Origin: an uncultured Acidobacteriia bacterium
GTDB taxonomy: Bacteria > Acidobacteriota > Terriglobia > Bryobacterales > Bryobacteraceae
DNA: 64,000 bases
NCBI GenBank assembly: GCA_903923395.1
Contig: CAIXXM010000102.1
Coordinates: 1 to 64,000 of the forward strand
Direction: 5' to 3'
This document shows, piece after piece, positions 28,441-38,486 of the stretch. A program made the translations under genes and the position numbers. The notes beneath the pieces were generated by a model that saw nothing but the letters and a program-made list of their open reading frames with translations, ran no database searches and was not told the DNA's origin. Every line of letters begins with the position of its first letter. Within the stretch, counting starts at the first letter, position 1.

Positions 28441-29622
28441 ATGCAGAAATGGCTCGCAGTGGCGTTGTTATGGGGCGTCGCATTGCTCAACTATCTGGAC
28501 CGCCAGGTAGTGTTTTCGCTATTCCCCCTGCTGCAACGCGACTTGCATGCGACGTCCTTTGAGCTGGGCCTGATCAGTTCGGTCTTCTTATGGGCCTATG
28601 CGGCGATGAGTCCATTTGGCGGCTACTTCGCGGACAGGCTCGGGAAGGTTCCGGTCATCGTGGCAAGTCTCGTGGTGTGGAGTGCTGCCACGTGGTTGAC
28701 AGCTCACGTTACTACGATGTCTGGCATGCTGTGGTCCAGAGGCTTGATGGGCGTTAGTGAGGCGTTCTATCTTCCGGCGGCGTTGGCGCTGATTGCTGGA
28801 CAACATACGCCTCGTACTCGCTCGCTTGCTACGGGGATTCATCAGAGCGGGCTCTATACCGGACTCATCGCAGGCGGGGCCTGGGGCGGGTGGATGGGGG
28901 ACCATGAGGGCTGGCGTCCGGTCTTTCAAATCCTGGGTGTGGTTGGTGCTATCTATGCGGTTTGTCTTGCGGCGATCTTGCTGCGGAAAGAGAAGAAGGC
29001 CATTCCGGGCGGTGGGTTTGTTGGATCGATGCGACGGCTCTTTCAAACCAGAGGATTTCTGCTGCTGACGGCTGCCTTCACTGCCATGGCTCTGGTCAAC
29101 TGGATTGTTTACACCTGGCTTCCCGTATTTCTGTATGAACGTTTTCATCTGTCCCTCACGGATGCCGGGTTCTCGGCGACATTCTATATACAGATTGCCA
29201 GTTACACAGGGGCGCTGGCGGGGGGCTTGCTGACGGACCGTTGGGCAGCGGCCAACCCGCGTGCACGGCTTTGGTCACAGGGCTTGGGCATGATGGTTGC
29301 CGCGCCTTTCCTGATCTTATTGAGTCTTGCGGGCTCCAAGTTGGTATTGATTGCTGCCTTGATTACGTTTGGACTGGGGCGCGGCCTCTTCGATTGCAAT
29401 GCGATGCCGAATCTGCGTAACTTGGTGCCGGCGGAACTTACCGCCACCGGGTATGGGATCTTCAATCTTTCGGCATGTCTTGTCGGCGGTGTGGGAGCTG
29501 CGGTGGCGGGTTCGATGAAAGAGCACCTGGGCCTCGCTGCTGCATTTCAAGTCGCTGCGGTGGTTCTTCTGTTGGGTGCGCTTCTCCTGTGGCGGATGCC
29601 CAAGGCTGAGGTCTCCCGTTGA
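28441..29622 (+). CDS. MFS transporter, probable sialic acid permease
   Basis: 393 aa; 12-TM pattern, 'NYLDRQVVFSLFPLLQRDL', 'GGYFADRLGKVPVI'; embedded in the operon. Confidence 0.8.
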   Translation: MQKWLAVALLWGVALLNYLDRQVVFSLFPLLQRDLHATSFELGLISSVFLWAYAAMSPFGGYFADRLGKVPVIVASLVVWSAATWLTAHVTTMSGMLWSRGLMGVSEAFYLPAALALIAGQHTPRTRSLATGIHQSGLYTGLIAGGAWGGWMGDHEGWRPVFQILGVVGAIYAVCLAAILLRKEKKAIPGGGFVGSMRRLFQTRGFLLLTAAFTAMALVNWIVYTWLPVFLYERFHLSLTDAGFSATFYIQIASYTGALAGGLLTDRWAAANPRARLWSQGLGMMVAAPFLILLSLAGSKLVLIAALITFGLGRGLFDCNAMPNLRNLVPAELTATGYGIFNLSACLVGGVGAAVAGSMKEHLGLAAAFQVAAVVLLLGALLLWRMPKAEVSR

Positions 29623-30560
29623 TGCTCCGGTTGCTGGGCGTGCTATTCGCCGCCGCAACAATCACAGATCTGCCGGAATTGCCCCAACCCATTGCGGGGC
29701 AATTTGTAGGAATGCTGGGTAACCTTCTCGTCGTGGCAGGTGGTTCGTGGTGGACTGCTCCGCCTGGGGAAGGCGGCGAAAAGATCTGGGTGGACGACAT
29801 ACAGGTTTTGGAGCCGGGTGCGCGTGCGTGGCGTCATGCGGGGAAGTTACCTGAACCGATTGCTTATGGGGCTGCCGTAAGCTTTCCCCGGAGGATGGTA
29901 TTTCTGGGTGGACAGAACGGAGACAAGATTTCCTCTACTGTCAAGGCAATCAGCGACGGATTCCTCCGGTTATCGCTGCCGAACTTACCGGAACCGCTGA
30001 CGAATCTCTCCGCAGCGCGGATCGGAGAAACTATCTATGCGGTCGGCGGTCAGAACACTGCGGCCAGCAACCACTTGTGGCGGCTCGATTCCTCTGAGAA
30101 ACAATGGACGGCCGGTCCGGACTTGCCCGGGGAAGGCCGCATCCTGGCCAGTGTAGTTGCTTGTGGCGGACAACTCTATGTTCTGGGCGGTGCGGCGCTC
30201 ACTCCCGCAAGGAAGTATCTGAAGGAAGCCTGGACTTATCATCCCAAGCACGGCTGGCAGCGCCTTCCTGATCTGCCCTATCCTGCGGCCGCCGCTCCCG
30301 TGGTGTGCGGTTCTAAGCAGGAGCCTGTTCTGATTGGTGGCGATGATGGCGCACTCGCGGGACAGACCGTGGCCAATCATCCGGGATTTCGACGAACCGT
30401 TCTCCAGCTTTCCAATGGCGTGTGGAGTACCAAGGCAACTGTTCCGATTGGCTTAGTAACTACCGGGGCTGTCCCCTGGAATGACTCCATCGTGATTCCA
30501 GGGGGAGAAGATAGGCCCGGACACCGCTCGTCGCAGGTATTGCGTCTTAATTGGAAATAG
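29619..30560 (+). CDS. nanM: Kelch-repeat protein, NanM-like (N-acetylneuraminate mutarotase candidate)
   Basis: 313 aa; repeated kelch motifs 'IGETIYAVGGQN', 'CGGQLYVLGGAAL', 'EPVLIGGDDG'; ATGA overlap with the MFS gene. Confidence 0.7.
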   Translation: MMLRLLGVLFAAATITDLPELPQPIAGQFVGMLGNLLVVAGGSWWTAPPGEGGEKIWVDDIQVLEPGARAWRHAGKLPEPIAYGAAVSFPRRMVFLGGQNGDKISSTVKAISDGFLRLSLPNLPEPLTNLSAARIGETIYAVGGQNTAASNHLWRLDSSEKQWTAGPDLPGEGRILASVVACGGQLYVLGGAALTPARKYLKEAWTYHPKHGWQRLPDLPYPAAAAPVVCGSKQEPVLIGGDDGALAGQTVANHPGFRRTVLQLSNGVWSTKATVPIGLVTTGAVPWNDSIVIPGGEDRPGHRSSQVLRLNWK

Positions 30561-32868
30561 CGATCAGGGTGCCAGATTGCGTGGCAGCGCTGTTATAGAG
30601 GGCTGAGATGCTCTGATCACCATTCGCAAGACCCTGCGGAACAGTGATATTGAATTGGAACAGGCCGTCAGAAACCAAGCCAGCGAAGCTCACGGATGCG
30701 GGTTGACCTCCAACCTGTACGGTGGGAAGTGTTGTCAGCTTTCCTGATTGCGTCGCGGCGCCGGGAATCACGGGAGTCGAAACGGGCCCGAAGCCATTGG
30801 CCCAGAGAACGATCTGTTCTCCTGGCTTTGCGGGTGTGCTAAGTCCGGGGAAGAGAGAGGTGGGTCCGACCGGGCTGTAGTCAGCATGCGTCGCTACAAC
30901 ATACGTTCCCCACTGGAAGAATGCGGGGTCGGTGTTCTGTGCGTTGACAGGGAAGGGTGTGCTCGCACGGCCGTTGACGGTGACCTGGATCTGTGCTGCG
31001 CCACTAAGAGCGGCGGGTGGAGTTAGAAAGTTGATTTGCGAGGGGCTGATGAAATAAACATACGCGCGCTGTCCGTTGACGGTCACCACGACGCCATCGA
31101 GGCTTGTGGGCAGGTTGCCATTTATAAAGTCATTGGCCGTCCAGGTGCGGGAGGACGAGGTCGGCGCGAGGTTGGTTCCGTTGATCGCCGTCCATGTATT
31201 GGACGTGATCACCGCATTGCCGCTGGCTGCATTTGTAACAGAAGATATGGACGGGCCTGCTGGAGTGCCCACTACTGGCGGAGCAACAACCCAAGTGTCA
31301 GCCACCATCGCATTCTTCGTGGTGCCTTTTTCTTCAGTGGGAAGCCAGGTTTGAATGAACTGTGTGGTTACGCCCGCGGAAGGATCCACCGTGACACGCA
31401 CATAACCACGCCCATTCACATTCGTGCCGTGAGTGTAGCCATCGGCAGTTCCGATAGACGCCTCATTCGTGCCGTTGTTGGCGCTTGGCTGGGGAACTTC
31501 CTGGTATTGGATTCCATCGAGTTCCTGGTGTCCATAGAAATGGTCATGACCGTGAAAAAAAGCTGTGACGTTATATTTCAGTAACAGCTGGTGGATGGGC
31601 ATCGCCATAGCTGGACGATATGTGTTGAAACCATAGGTACCGTCCAGATTGTAGCCGCCCCACTCGGAATACTTGGCGGCCTCAATACCGCCGCGCATCG
31701 CCCCTTGTCCGTTGTAGTTCCAGCCCCCGACGAGATTGTGAGCAAAGACGAACTTATATTTGGAATTGCTGGCGGAAAGATTCGATTGTAACCATGCGTA
31801 CTGCACATCACCGAGAGTTAGTGACCAATCGGTTTGGATGCTGGGTGAGGTTGACGTTTGGGCTGCGCCTTTCTGGCAGCAATCCTTGCCATTTCCCAGC
31901 TGTGACGTTGTGGTGTCCGGCGTCTGATTCCAAAAAGGATCCAGCACGATGAAGAGTGCGTCGCCCCAGGTCCAGGAATAGTAACTGCGGCGCATCCCCA
32001 GTCCGCAGGTGATGGATTGTCCCGGGACGCAGAGCGCACCGTTGACGTCATACTGTTGCGAATCTCCAGAAAAGAAGCTGTCCGGTGCGGGGGCGGGGAA
32101 GTACATATTGCGGTATTGTGTGTCCCAGATCGCGTAGTTCTGCGGTGTGCCGGTCAAATTCGCACCCCACTCGCCCTCATGATTGCCCAGAGTCAGGAAG
32201 AGTGGAACGGAGCCGGTGATTAAGTCATAGAAAGATCTGTGCAACTGTGCACGGGCAAGAACTCCCGGGGCAGTGGGACCACCGTTACATGTTGGTCCGG
32301 ATTGGCCGATAGGTTCCCCCGAGGTATTCAACTTATCTGTCAACATGGTATCTCCCAGATCGATGAGGAAGTCCGGATTGTCCTTGAGTTCGTTCTGCAA
32401 GGTAAGTTGATACACGGCCGGGTTGGAGTTGTTATCGAGATGTGGATCGGCTTGGATGACAAAGGTGAATGGCGTACCGGCAGGACGCGCGGTTATGAAG
32501 GTATGCTCCGCACGGGCTGTGAAGGGTGCTGCTCCTGCTGGAGCATACTGAAGCCGGTAATAGTAACGTGTGTTGGGCGTCAGACCGGAAAGCGGGATAT
32601 TCAACGGTACGTTGGCAGCGGCTGTTTGCGGTGGCGTGCTGGAAGTGTAGACGCCGGTCGCTGTGCCGTACTGGACATAGACCTGCATATCCTGACTGAA
32701 GGCGACATTGACGTTCACGGATTTTGCCGCAACCTGTCCCAGCATCTCCTGTCCCAGCCAGGGAGCCGTGTTGATGGAAGGGAAGGTCTCAGCGTTGCAA
32801 GGGCCCGTCTGCGCTTCCGCGAAACGGCAGAGTAAGAGGAGATTGAATATTACAATGGCGTATTTCAT
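30547..32868 (-). CDS. Secreted FN3-like/metallophosphoesterase with Solibacter-type C-terminal domain (TIGR03437-like)
   Basis: 773 aa; 'IQADPHLD', 'DLGDTML', 'LGNHEGEWG', 'FHGHDHFYGHQ'; C-term 'SVTNAASGN...AINGTNLAP...VYFISPSQINF...IVLWANGFGP'. Confidence 0.85.
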   Translation of the reverse strand: MKYAIVIFNLLLLCRFAEAQTGPCNAETFPSINTAPWLGQEMLGQVAAKSVNVNVAFSQDMQVYVQYGTATGVYTSSTPPQTAAANVPLNIPLSGLTPNTRYYYRLQYAPAGAAPFTARAEHTFITARPAGTPFTFVIQADPHLDNNSNPAVYQLTLQNELKDNPDFLIDLGDTMLTDKLNTSGEPIGQSGPTCNGGPTAPGVLARAQLHRSFYDLITGSVPLFLTLGNHEGEWGANLTGTPQNYAIWDTQYRNMYFPAPAPDSFFSGDSQQYDVNGALCVPGQSITCGLGMRRSYYSWTWGDALFIVLDPFWNQTPDTTTSQLGNGKDCCQKGAAQTSTSPSIQTDWSLTLGDVQYAWLQSNLSASNSKYKFVFAHNLVGGWNYNGQGAMRGGIEAAKYSEWGGYNLDGTYGFNTYRPAMAMPIHQLLLKYNVTAFFHGHDHFYGHQELDGIQYQEVPQPSANNGTNEASIGTADGYTHGTNVNGRGYVRVTVDPSAGVTTQFIQTWLPTEEKGTTKNAMVADTWVVAPPVVGTPAGPSISSVTNAASGNAVITSNTWTAINGTNLAPTSSSRTWTANDFINGNLPTSLDGVVVTVNGQRAYVYFISPSQINFLTPPAALSGAAQIQVTVNGRASTPFPVNAQNTDPAFFQWGTYVVATHADYSPVGPTSLFPGLSTPAKPGEQIVLWANGFGPVSTPVIPGAATQSGKLTTLPTVQVGGQPASVSFAGLVSDGLFQFNITVPQGLANGDQSISALYNSAATQSGTLIAISN

Positions 32869-32875
32869 GGGAATC

Positions 32876-35701
32876 CTATTGCAGGGAAATGACGGTTCCA
32901 GCTTGTGTTTGTACGCCAGCGGCGATTGCTGCCAGCGGGATATCGCCCGTGCCCAGCCCAGCAGGTATTTTCAGATTGATCTGGTAAAGTCCGGCACTGG
33001 TGATGCCAGCGTATGCCGGGGTGAGACTTACGCTGTTGAGTAACAGCGTCACTGGTGTCACGGTTGGTGCAGAGCCGGTGAAGGGCTGCCCGGCTGGGAC
33101 AGCAGGGTTAGTGGGTCCAAGCCCTACTGCGAAGAGTTCCACAGTGTCTCCCGCTTTGGCTGCAACGGTCGGATAGCCAAGTGAGTTGCCGGTGGGGCCA
33201 AGGATGTCATATGTTCCGCCGCCGTAGGCACCCGATCCATCGGTCCGCAGGATGATCCCCGCCACATGTTTCCCGTCCAGCAGGCTGAACGATGGTGCCG
33301 CAGCGGCCAGCGTGACCGTGGATGTGGATGTGCCGAAGGGTGTGGTGACTACGACTGGTACGGGGCCAGTGGCTGAATCCGCCGGAGCTTGCAGGTTGAT
33401 CTGGTTCGGGCTGACATACCATAGATATGCCGACTTACCGTTGATGGTCACGCTCGTATTGCCAAGAGACGTGGGAAAGTTATTGTTCCAGGTCACAGGG
33501 GCGGGGGCGAGATTCGTTCCGTAAATCGATACCCAGGAGCCCGGTTGAATGGTTGGGGAACTGCTGTAAACCGGCACAACTCCGGAGGCGGCAATCGCCG
33601 GGGAGAGCGCACTGGGTGCCAGCGTTCCGATGGTGTAAGAGTCCTGGATGCTGCCGCTCGTGACGCCAAGCCGCGTGGCATCGGATGGCAGCCATTCCCG
33701 GATGTATTGGACATTGACACCCGTCGGCTGGACGGTAACTTTCAGAAACCCTGCATTGGGATATAGAGTCTGCGTCGGCTGGACATAGGCGTCGGCATTG
33801 AAGGCGTAATAAGTGTTATCTGCCGGGTTGGGCACCGACTGGTAGGTCAGGCCATTGTAAGTCTGGTGCACGTAAAGATGGTCATGTGCCTGGAAAAAGA
33901 CCGTGACCTTGGTTTCTTCGAAGAGCTGTTCCAGCGTTTCAGGCCAGGAAAAGGATGTGCTGGTGGGCGCATCACAGACTGTGCAAGGCTGGCGGTTGGC
34001 GGCAAAGCCCGGCTGTCCGTTGCCATTCAGTCCGCCCCACTCATAGTAAGGCACAAGTTCGACGCCGCCGCGGTTGGTGCCAAGGACATGGTGTGCAAAG
34101 ATGAATTTCCATTTGGCCGTACTGCCCTTCAGGGTCTGAACCATCCATTGATACTGGGCATTACCCTGTGTAATGAGCCAGTCATTCGAGGTCTTCGCAG
34201 TCTGGTCGTTCAAACCGGAATCGACTTGTGCCGGTGAGCCCCAGTAGGGGTCAATCACCATGAAAAGCGCATCGCCCCACGTCCAGGCATAGTAATCGCG
34301 AAGGGGTCCGTTAATCTTAGGCAACTGTGTCGGGTTGCCCGTGTAAAAGGAGCCAGTGACGGGGTCGTTCGGTCCGGGCATGGGGAAGTAAAGGTTCCTT
34401 GCATTCTGTGCCCAGATGGGGACCTGATTGTCATTATTCACGTTATCCGGCAGCAGGTAGTTATAGAGCGACGTTTGCTCATGGTTGCCTGTACCAAGGA
34501 AGAGCGCGCCTGTGGTGATTTGGTCGAAGTAAGGTAATTGGACCGGATAGCGTGCCACAACAGCGCTCTGTGTGTAGGGATTCGTTACATTCTGCACGCT
34601 GAAGTCATCGCCGTTGGTGATGTGAAAGTCCGGGTTGGCCGCCGCGACTCCGCGCATGGTTTGGTTGTAAAGATCAGAGTGGAACATTTTGCCGACGCGT
34701 TCGGGATGCGAATCGCCCTGCACGGTGAAGACAAAGCTGCTGCCGGGCTTGCGCTGGGTATGGAAGGATCTTTCCGCACCGGCCGTATAAGTGCCCTTGG
34801 AACCAGCGGCACGGTACTGAATCTGGTAATAATACTGCGTGTCGATCGTAAGGCCGCTCATGACTGTTTGGGCGACCCAGGAGTTAGGCGTGTAAGGATC
34901 TGCGGTAGTAGTTACGGGTGTGGTTTGGCCTGTATATTTGCCCGGGGCAGTGCCGTACTGGTAGTAAAGATCGATGGAGACATTTGCCTGGACGTTGACG
35001 GTCGCGCCAGTATCTGTGGGTTGTCCAAGGATTTGTGTGAAGGTGACAGCCCCGGGAGTTTGATAGACGAACAGACTGTTCGCAGCGCTTGTGCCGGTTG
35101 CGTTTGTGACTGCAACACTGGCTGGTCCTGCTGCGCCGGGCCCTGTAACTGCGGAGATCGATGTATCTCCCTTGACGCTGAAACTCGCAGCAGGGACACC
35201 GCCGATGCTGACACTCTTCGCGCCTGTAAAGCCCGAGCCGGAAATCGTGATATTCGTGCCGCCGGCCGTGGAACCGTTGCCGGGCGACACGCCCGCGATT
35301 CCCGGCGGTGCCGCCAGGTATGTGTATAGCTTGTTCGCCGCGCTGGTTCCGCCGGAGGTGGTCACCTGGACGCTTGCTGTTCCCACCGTACCCGGAGGGG
35401 CCTGTGTCGTGATGGTGGTGTCGTTGATGACAAGCCAATCGCCGGTGCCCAGGGAGTTACCGCCGATGGTAATCGCGGAGGTGCCAGTAAAGCCCGTCCC
35501 TGTGATGGTGACCGGGTTGAAGATGTTGGCTGGCCCTGCGTTGGGCGTCACTGCGGTGACAACGGGTGGTGTTCCGCCACCATTGCCGCCACCGCCACCG
35601 CCACCTCCGCCCTTTTGTGCGGACAATGGCACTGTCCACAAGGCTAGCAACGTGAGAGTGAGAAAGCGGAGGTACGGGAACATACGCTGACAACGATACA
35701 T
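32876..35701 (-). CDS. Paralogous secreted metallophosphoesterase with N-terminal IPT/TIG repeats and Solibacter-type C-terminal domain; start may be MFPYLRFL slightly downstream
   Basis: 941 aa; poly-Gly after signal; 'VTAVTPNAGPANIFNPVTITGTGFTG...' repeats; 'GDSHPERVGK', 'NGDDF', 'GTGNHEQ', 'FQAHDHLYVHQ'. Confidence 0.85.
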   Translation of the reverse strand: MYRCQRMFPYLRFLTLTLLALWTVPLSAQKGGGGGGGGGNGGGTPPVVTAVTPNAGPANIFNPVTITGTGFTGTSAITIGGNSLGTGDWLVINDTTITTQAPPGTVGTASVQVTTSGGTSAANKLYTYLAAPPGIAGVSPGNGSTAGGTNITISGSGFTGAKSVSIGGVPAASFSVKGDTSISAVTGPGAAGPASVAVTNATGTSAANSLFVYQTPGAVTFTQILGQPTDTGATVNVQANVSIDLYYQYGTAPGKYTGQTTPVTTTADPYTPNSWVAQTVMSGLTIDTQYYYQIQYRAAGSKGTYTAGAERSFHTQRKPGSSFVFTVQGDSHPERVGKMFHSDLYNQTMRGVAAANPDFHITNGDDFSVQNVTNPYTQSAVVARYPVQLPYFDQITTGALFLGTGNHEQTSLYNYLLPDNVNNDNQVPIWAQNARNLYFPMPGPNDPVTGSFYTGNPTQLPKINGPLRDYYAWTWGDALFMVIDPYWGSPAQVDSGLNDQTAKTSNDWLITQGNAQYQWMVQTLKGSTAKWKFIFAHHVLGTNRGGVELVPYYEWGGLNGNGQPGFAANRQPCTVCDAPTSTSFSWPETLEQLFEETKVTVFFQAHDHLYVHQTYNGLTYQSVPNPADNTYYAFNADAYVQPTQTLYPNAGFLKVTVQPTGVNVQYIREWLPSDATRLGVTSGSIQDSYTIGTLAPSALSPAIAASGVVPVYSSSPTIQPGSWVSIYGTNLAPAPVTWNNNFPTSLGNTSVTINGKSAYLWYVSPNQINLQAPADSATGPVPVVVTTPFGTSTSTVTLAAAAPSFSLLDGKHVAGIILRTDGSGAYGGGTYDILGPTGNSLGYPTVAAKAGDTVELFAVGLGPTNPAVPAGQPFTGSAPTVTPVTLLLNSVSLTPAYAGITSAGLYQINLKIPAGLGTGDIPLAAIAAGVQTQAGTVISLQ

Positions 35702-36032
35702 CCCGAATATGAGGTGAGTATTAGCGCTCTACCGGTAGGTGAAACTGAGGCTGGCGCAGCAAGGGATCCTTATCCCCGCGAGAAATCGCATCAATTGATG
35801 GTCACCTTGCTGCTGTCCACTCTTACAAAGGGCCCGGTGTGATATGGTGCCGAAGGGTCTTAGAAACCATGTTGGTCAAGGTTGTCGCGGGATGCTCCCC
35901 GCTGGTAATTCATTCCTGGCAGCACGGTAGGCACCGCCGTTGACCTGAACACTTTCGATGTTACAGGAGAATCTGGCGGCAGCCGCGCTTGAACTTCCGC
36001 CGGACGTCATGTTCTCCGTGTAAACGGGCTCC

Positions 36033-38129
36033 CTATAAATCTGCACGGGAAATGCCGAGTTTTCGCATCACCGCGTTCAAAGTAGTCCGGTGCAGTCCCA
36101 GCCTGGTGGCCGCTGTGGTGACCACCCCGCCGCTGTCACGAAGCACCCGCAGAATGTGTTCCCGCTCCACATGCTCCAAAGTAATTGTTCCTTCTAGAGC
36201 GAGCGCGTCCTTTCTGATCTCGGAAAGCGGTGCGCGCAACGCGGGGCCGCGCGAGAGAATCACTGACCGCTCGATGAAGTTCTCCAGTTCCCGTATATTG
36301 CCAGGCCAATGCCAGGAGGTCAGTGCGCGCATGGTTTCGAGTGGAATTTGATCGATCTTCCGGCCCATTTTCTGTGCATACTTCTTAGTGAAGAAGCGCG
36401 CCAGAAGGGGAATGTCGTCCGGTCTATCGCGCAACGGCGGTGTGGTGACGGGAAATACTTTCAGGCGGTAATAGAGATCACTGCGGAATAGCTTGTCCCC
36501 CATCATCTGGGTGAGGTTGCGGTTGGTGGCGGCGACCAGCCGGACATCAATGGGAATAGTCTTTGTGCCCCCGAGCCGTTCAAAGGATTTCTCCTGCAGC
36601 GCGCGCAGCAGTTTTGGCTGCAAATCCAGAGGGATGTCGCCCACCTCATCCAGGAAGAGCGTCCCGCGGTGGGCCATTTCAAAGCGTCCGATCTTTTGTG
36701 TCAGCGCTCCGGTGAATGCCCCGCGTTCATAACCGAATAGTTCACTTTCCAGCAGTCCGGTGGGGATCGCCGCGCAGTTGAGTGTAATGAAAGGCATCTG
36801 CCGGCGCGGGCTCATCCGGTGCACCGCGCGGGCCACCAGTTCCTTCCCTGTGCCCGTTTCGCCCATGATTAATACGGTGGCGTCCGTGGGGGCCACCATC
36901 TCCACGAGTTCCTGCACCCGGTGGATCGGCGCGCTGGTGCCCACAATCTCTTCGAAACCCTTGCGGTGCAGGGCTTCCGGCTCATCCACTGCATTGTCGC
37001 GGCGTTCTCCCAAATCCTCTATAAATGAAATCCAGCGAAAAGGCGAGAGCTTCAAGACAGCGGTGGCCACCAGCACCGGCACGCGTGTGCCGTCTTTACG
37101 GATCAACTCTTTTTCATACGGAGCGCAGGCACCGAAACAGAGGCCCTCCTCGTGTGCCAGTTCATCGAGCGCACCATATTCGGGGGGCGTCAATGCAGCC
37201 CACTGGACCAAGCCCATCCGTAGATCGTCCCGACCGTATCCTGTCAACGTCAGAAAGGCATCATTCACTTCGGGAATGCGGTCAAATTCACCACTAACCA
37301 CCGCCACTATGGATGGACGCACCGGGATAGGGAGCAGCCGGGAGCTTTCGCGCCGCAGCTTCTCGTCATTTTCATGACGGCCGGTGAAATCCCGGACCAC
37401 CCGTGCGTAGCCCTGCAGGCCGCCGTCCTCCGTCCGAAGGGCCATGGTGATATTGTTTGCCCAGAACCGCGAGCCGTCCTTTTTCACCTGCCAGCCTTCT
37501 GCCCCGAAGTGCCCGGCCGTAGCCGCGCGGCGCAGTTCGTCCTGCAGGTTAGCGGCAAGAGCAGTGGTGTCCGAATAGAGGAAGGACGAAGGTTGCCCGA
37601 TTGCTTCTTCTGCCGTGAAGCCGTAAATTCGCTCGGCACCCCCGTACCAGGCTGCGATGCAGCCTTCACTGTCCAGCAGGAACAGCGCGTAATCCTGGAC
37701 CCAGGCTGGAATCGATTCCCGTGCCGTGTCAGTCTTGGTGTGCAGGACCACTACATGGCGCACCGGCAGGATGTTTTTCTTGGCTTTGTAGATAACCGGC
37801 AGCGGCTCGCCGTTCGTGCGGGTGAGCATCAGTTCGCCCTCATGTTCCCCTTCTTGCAGAAAAGCATTCCAAAGCTGAGGGATGGCAGGCTTGATTTCCG
37901 GTGCCGCCAGATCATCCAGCTTCAGTCCGATAATCTTTTCCCTTGAAAGGCCGAGAAGCTTGCCAACACCCATGCTGACTTCCACGGAAGTCCTTTCGTC
38001 ATCAGTGATGAGAACAGGTGTTGCGGGATGAAAAACAATCGCGCGGAAGAGGTGTTCCAGTTCCTTGGGGCCATTCTCCAAAAGCCACTGTTCAGAGGCG
38101 GAACTAAAGCCAAGAGACGCCAAAACCAC
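36033..38129 (-). CDS. PAS-domain sigma-54-dependent activator (AAA+, Fis-type HTH)
   Basis: 698 aa; '[15 protein letters not shown]', '[22 protein letters not shown]', C-term '[23 protein letters not shown]'; PAS motifs '[14 protein letters not shown]'. Confidence 0.93.
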   Translation of the reverse strand: MVLASLGFSSASEQWLLENGPKELEHLFRAIVFHPATPVLITDDERTSVEVSMGVGKLLGLSREKIIGLKLDDLAAPEIKPAIPQLWNAFLQEGEHEGELMLTRTNGEPLPVIYKAKKNILPVRHVVVLHTKTDTARESIPAWVQDYALFLLDSEGCIAAWYGGAERIYGFTAEEAIGQPSSFLYSDTTALAANLQDELRRAATAGHFGAEGWQVKKDGSRFWANNITMALRTEDGGLQGYARVVRDFTGRHENDEKLRRESSRLLPIPVRPSIVAVVSGEFDRIPEVNDAFLTLTGYGRDDLRMGLVQWAALTPPEYGALDELAHEEGLCFGACAPYEKELIRKDGTRVPVLVATAVLKLSPFRWISFIEDLGERRDNAVDEPEALHRKGFEEIVGTSAPIHRVQELVEMVAPTDATVLIMGETGTGKELVARAVHRMSPRRQMPFITLNCAAIPTGLLESELFGYERGAFTGALTQKIGRFEMAHRGTLFLDEVGDIPLDLQPKLLRALQEKSFERLGGTKTIPIDVRLVAATNRNLTQMMGDKLFRSDLYYRLKVFPVTTPPLRDRPDDIPLLARFFTKKYAQKMGRKIDQIPLETMRALTSWHWPGNIRELENFIERSVILSRGPALRAPLSEIRKDALALEGTITLEHVEREHILRVLRDSGGVVTTAATRLGLHRTTLNAVMRKLGISRADL

Positions 38130-38486
38130 ACCGCACTTTCCGCCGCTGCCAGGGCACGCTCATCACATCGAGGGTTGTCACCGACACCCAACTCTAGCAT
38201 CTTCCCTCCTTGAAACGAACCATCGACCTCATTTGGTCATGGTTATCTGGCACTACTTTCCGGACGCAAAGCGGCGTTGTGTTAATCCATACCGTTCAGC
38301 GGGTCAGGGTATTCCCGGTTTGCGGTGACCGGATATCGCCGCGCTGACTGCCCCCGGTCAGATGAGAGCGCACTTATTGCTGGAAAATGCACTGTACAAG
38401 AGTTCCCGGGGTATGGCCATCTGCATGCTCCAGAATTCCCGTCAACGTTGGTGCAACTCCCGCGGGTGACAGGAAAGATACAAAAA

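Noticed and set aside
35560-35620. ccgccaccgccaccg run as a microsatellite/phase-variation tract
   Set aside because: In-frame GGT/GGC-type glycine codons in a linker after the signal peptide; repeat units are trinucleotide, so length changes would not shift frame.
38248-38262. TGGCACTACTTTCCG as a sigma-54 promoter for the LPxTA gene
   Set aside because: Good -24 half, but the -12 GC is absent at the required spacing.
38449-38463. TGGTGCAACTCCCGC as a sigma-54 promoter
   Set aside because: Spacing fits, but the implied start site would leave too little leader for an RBS before the ATG at 38487 and the -12 element is poor.
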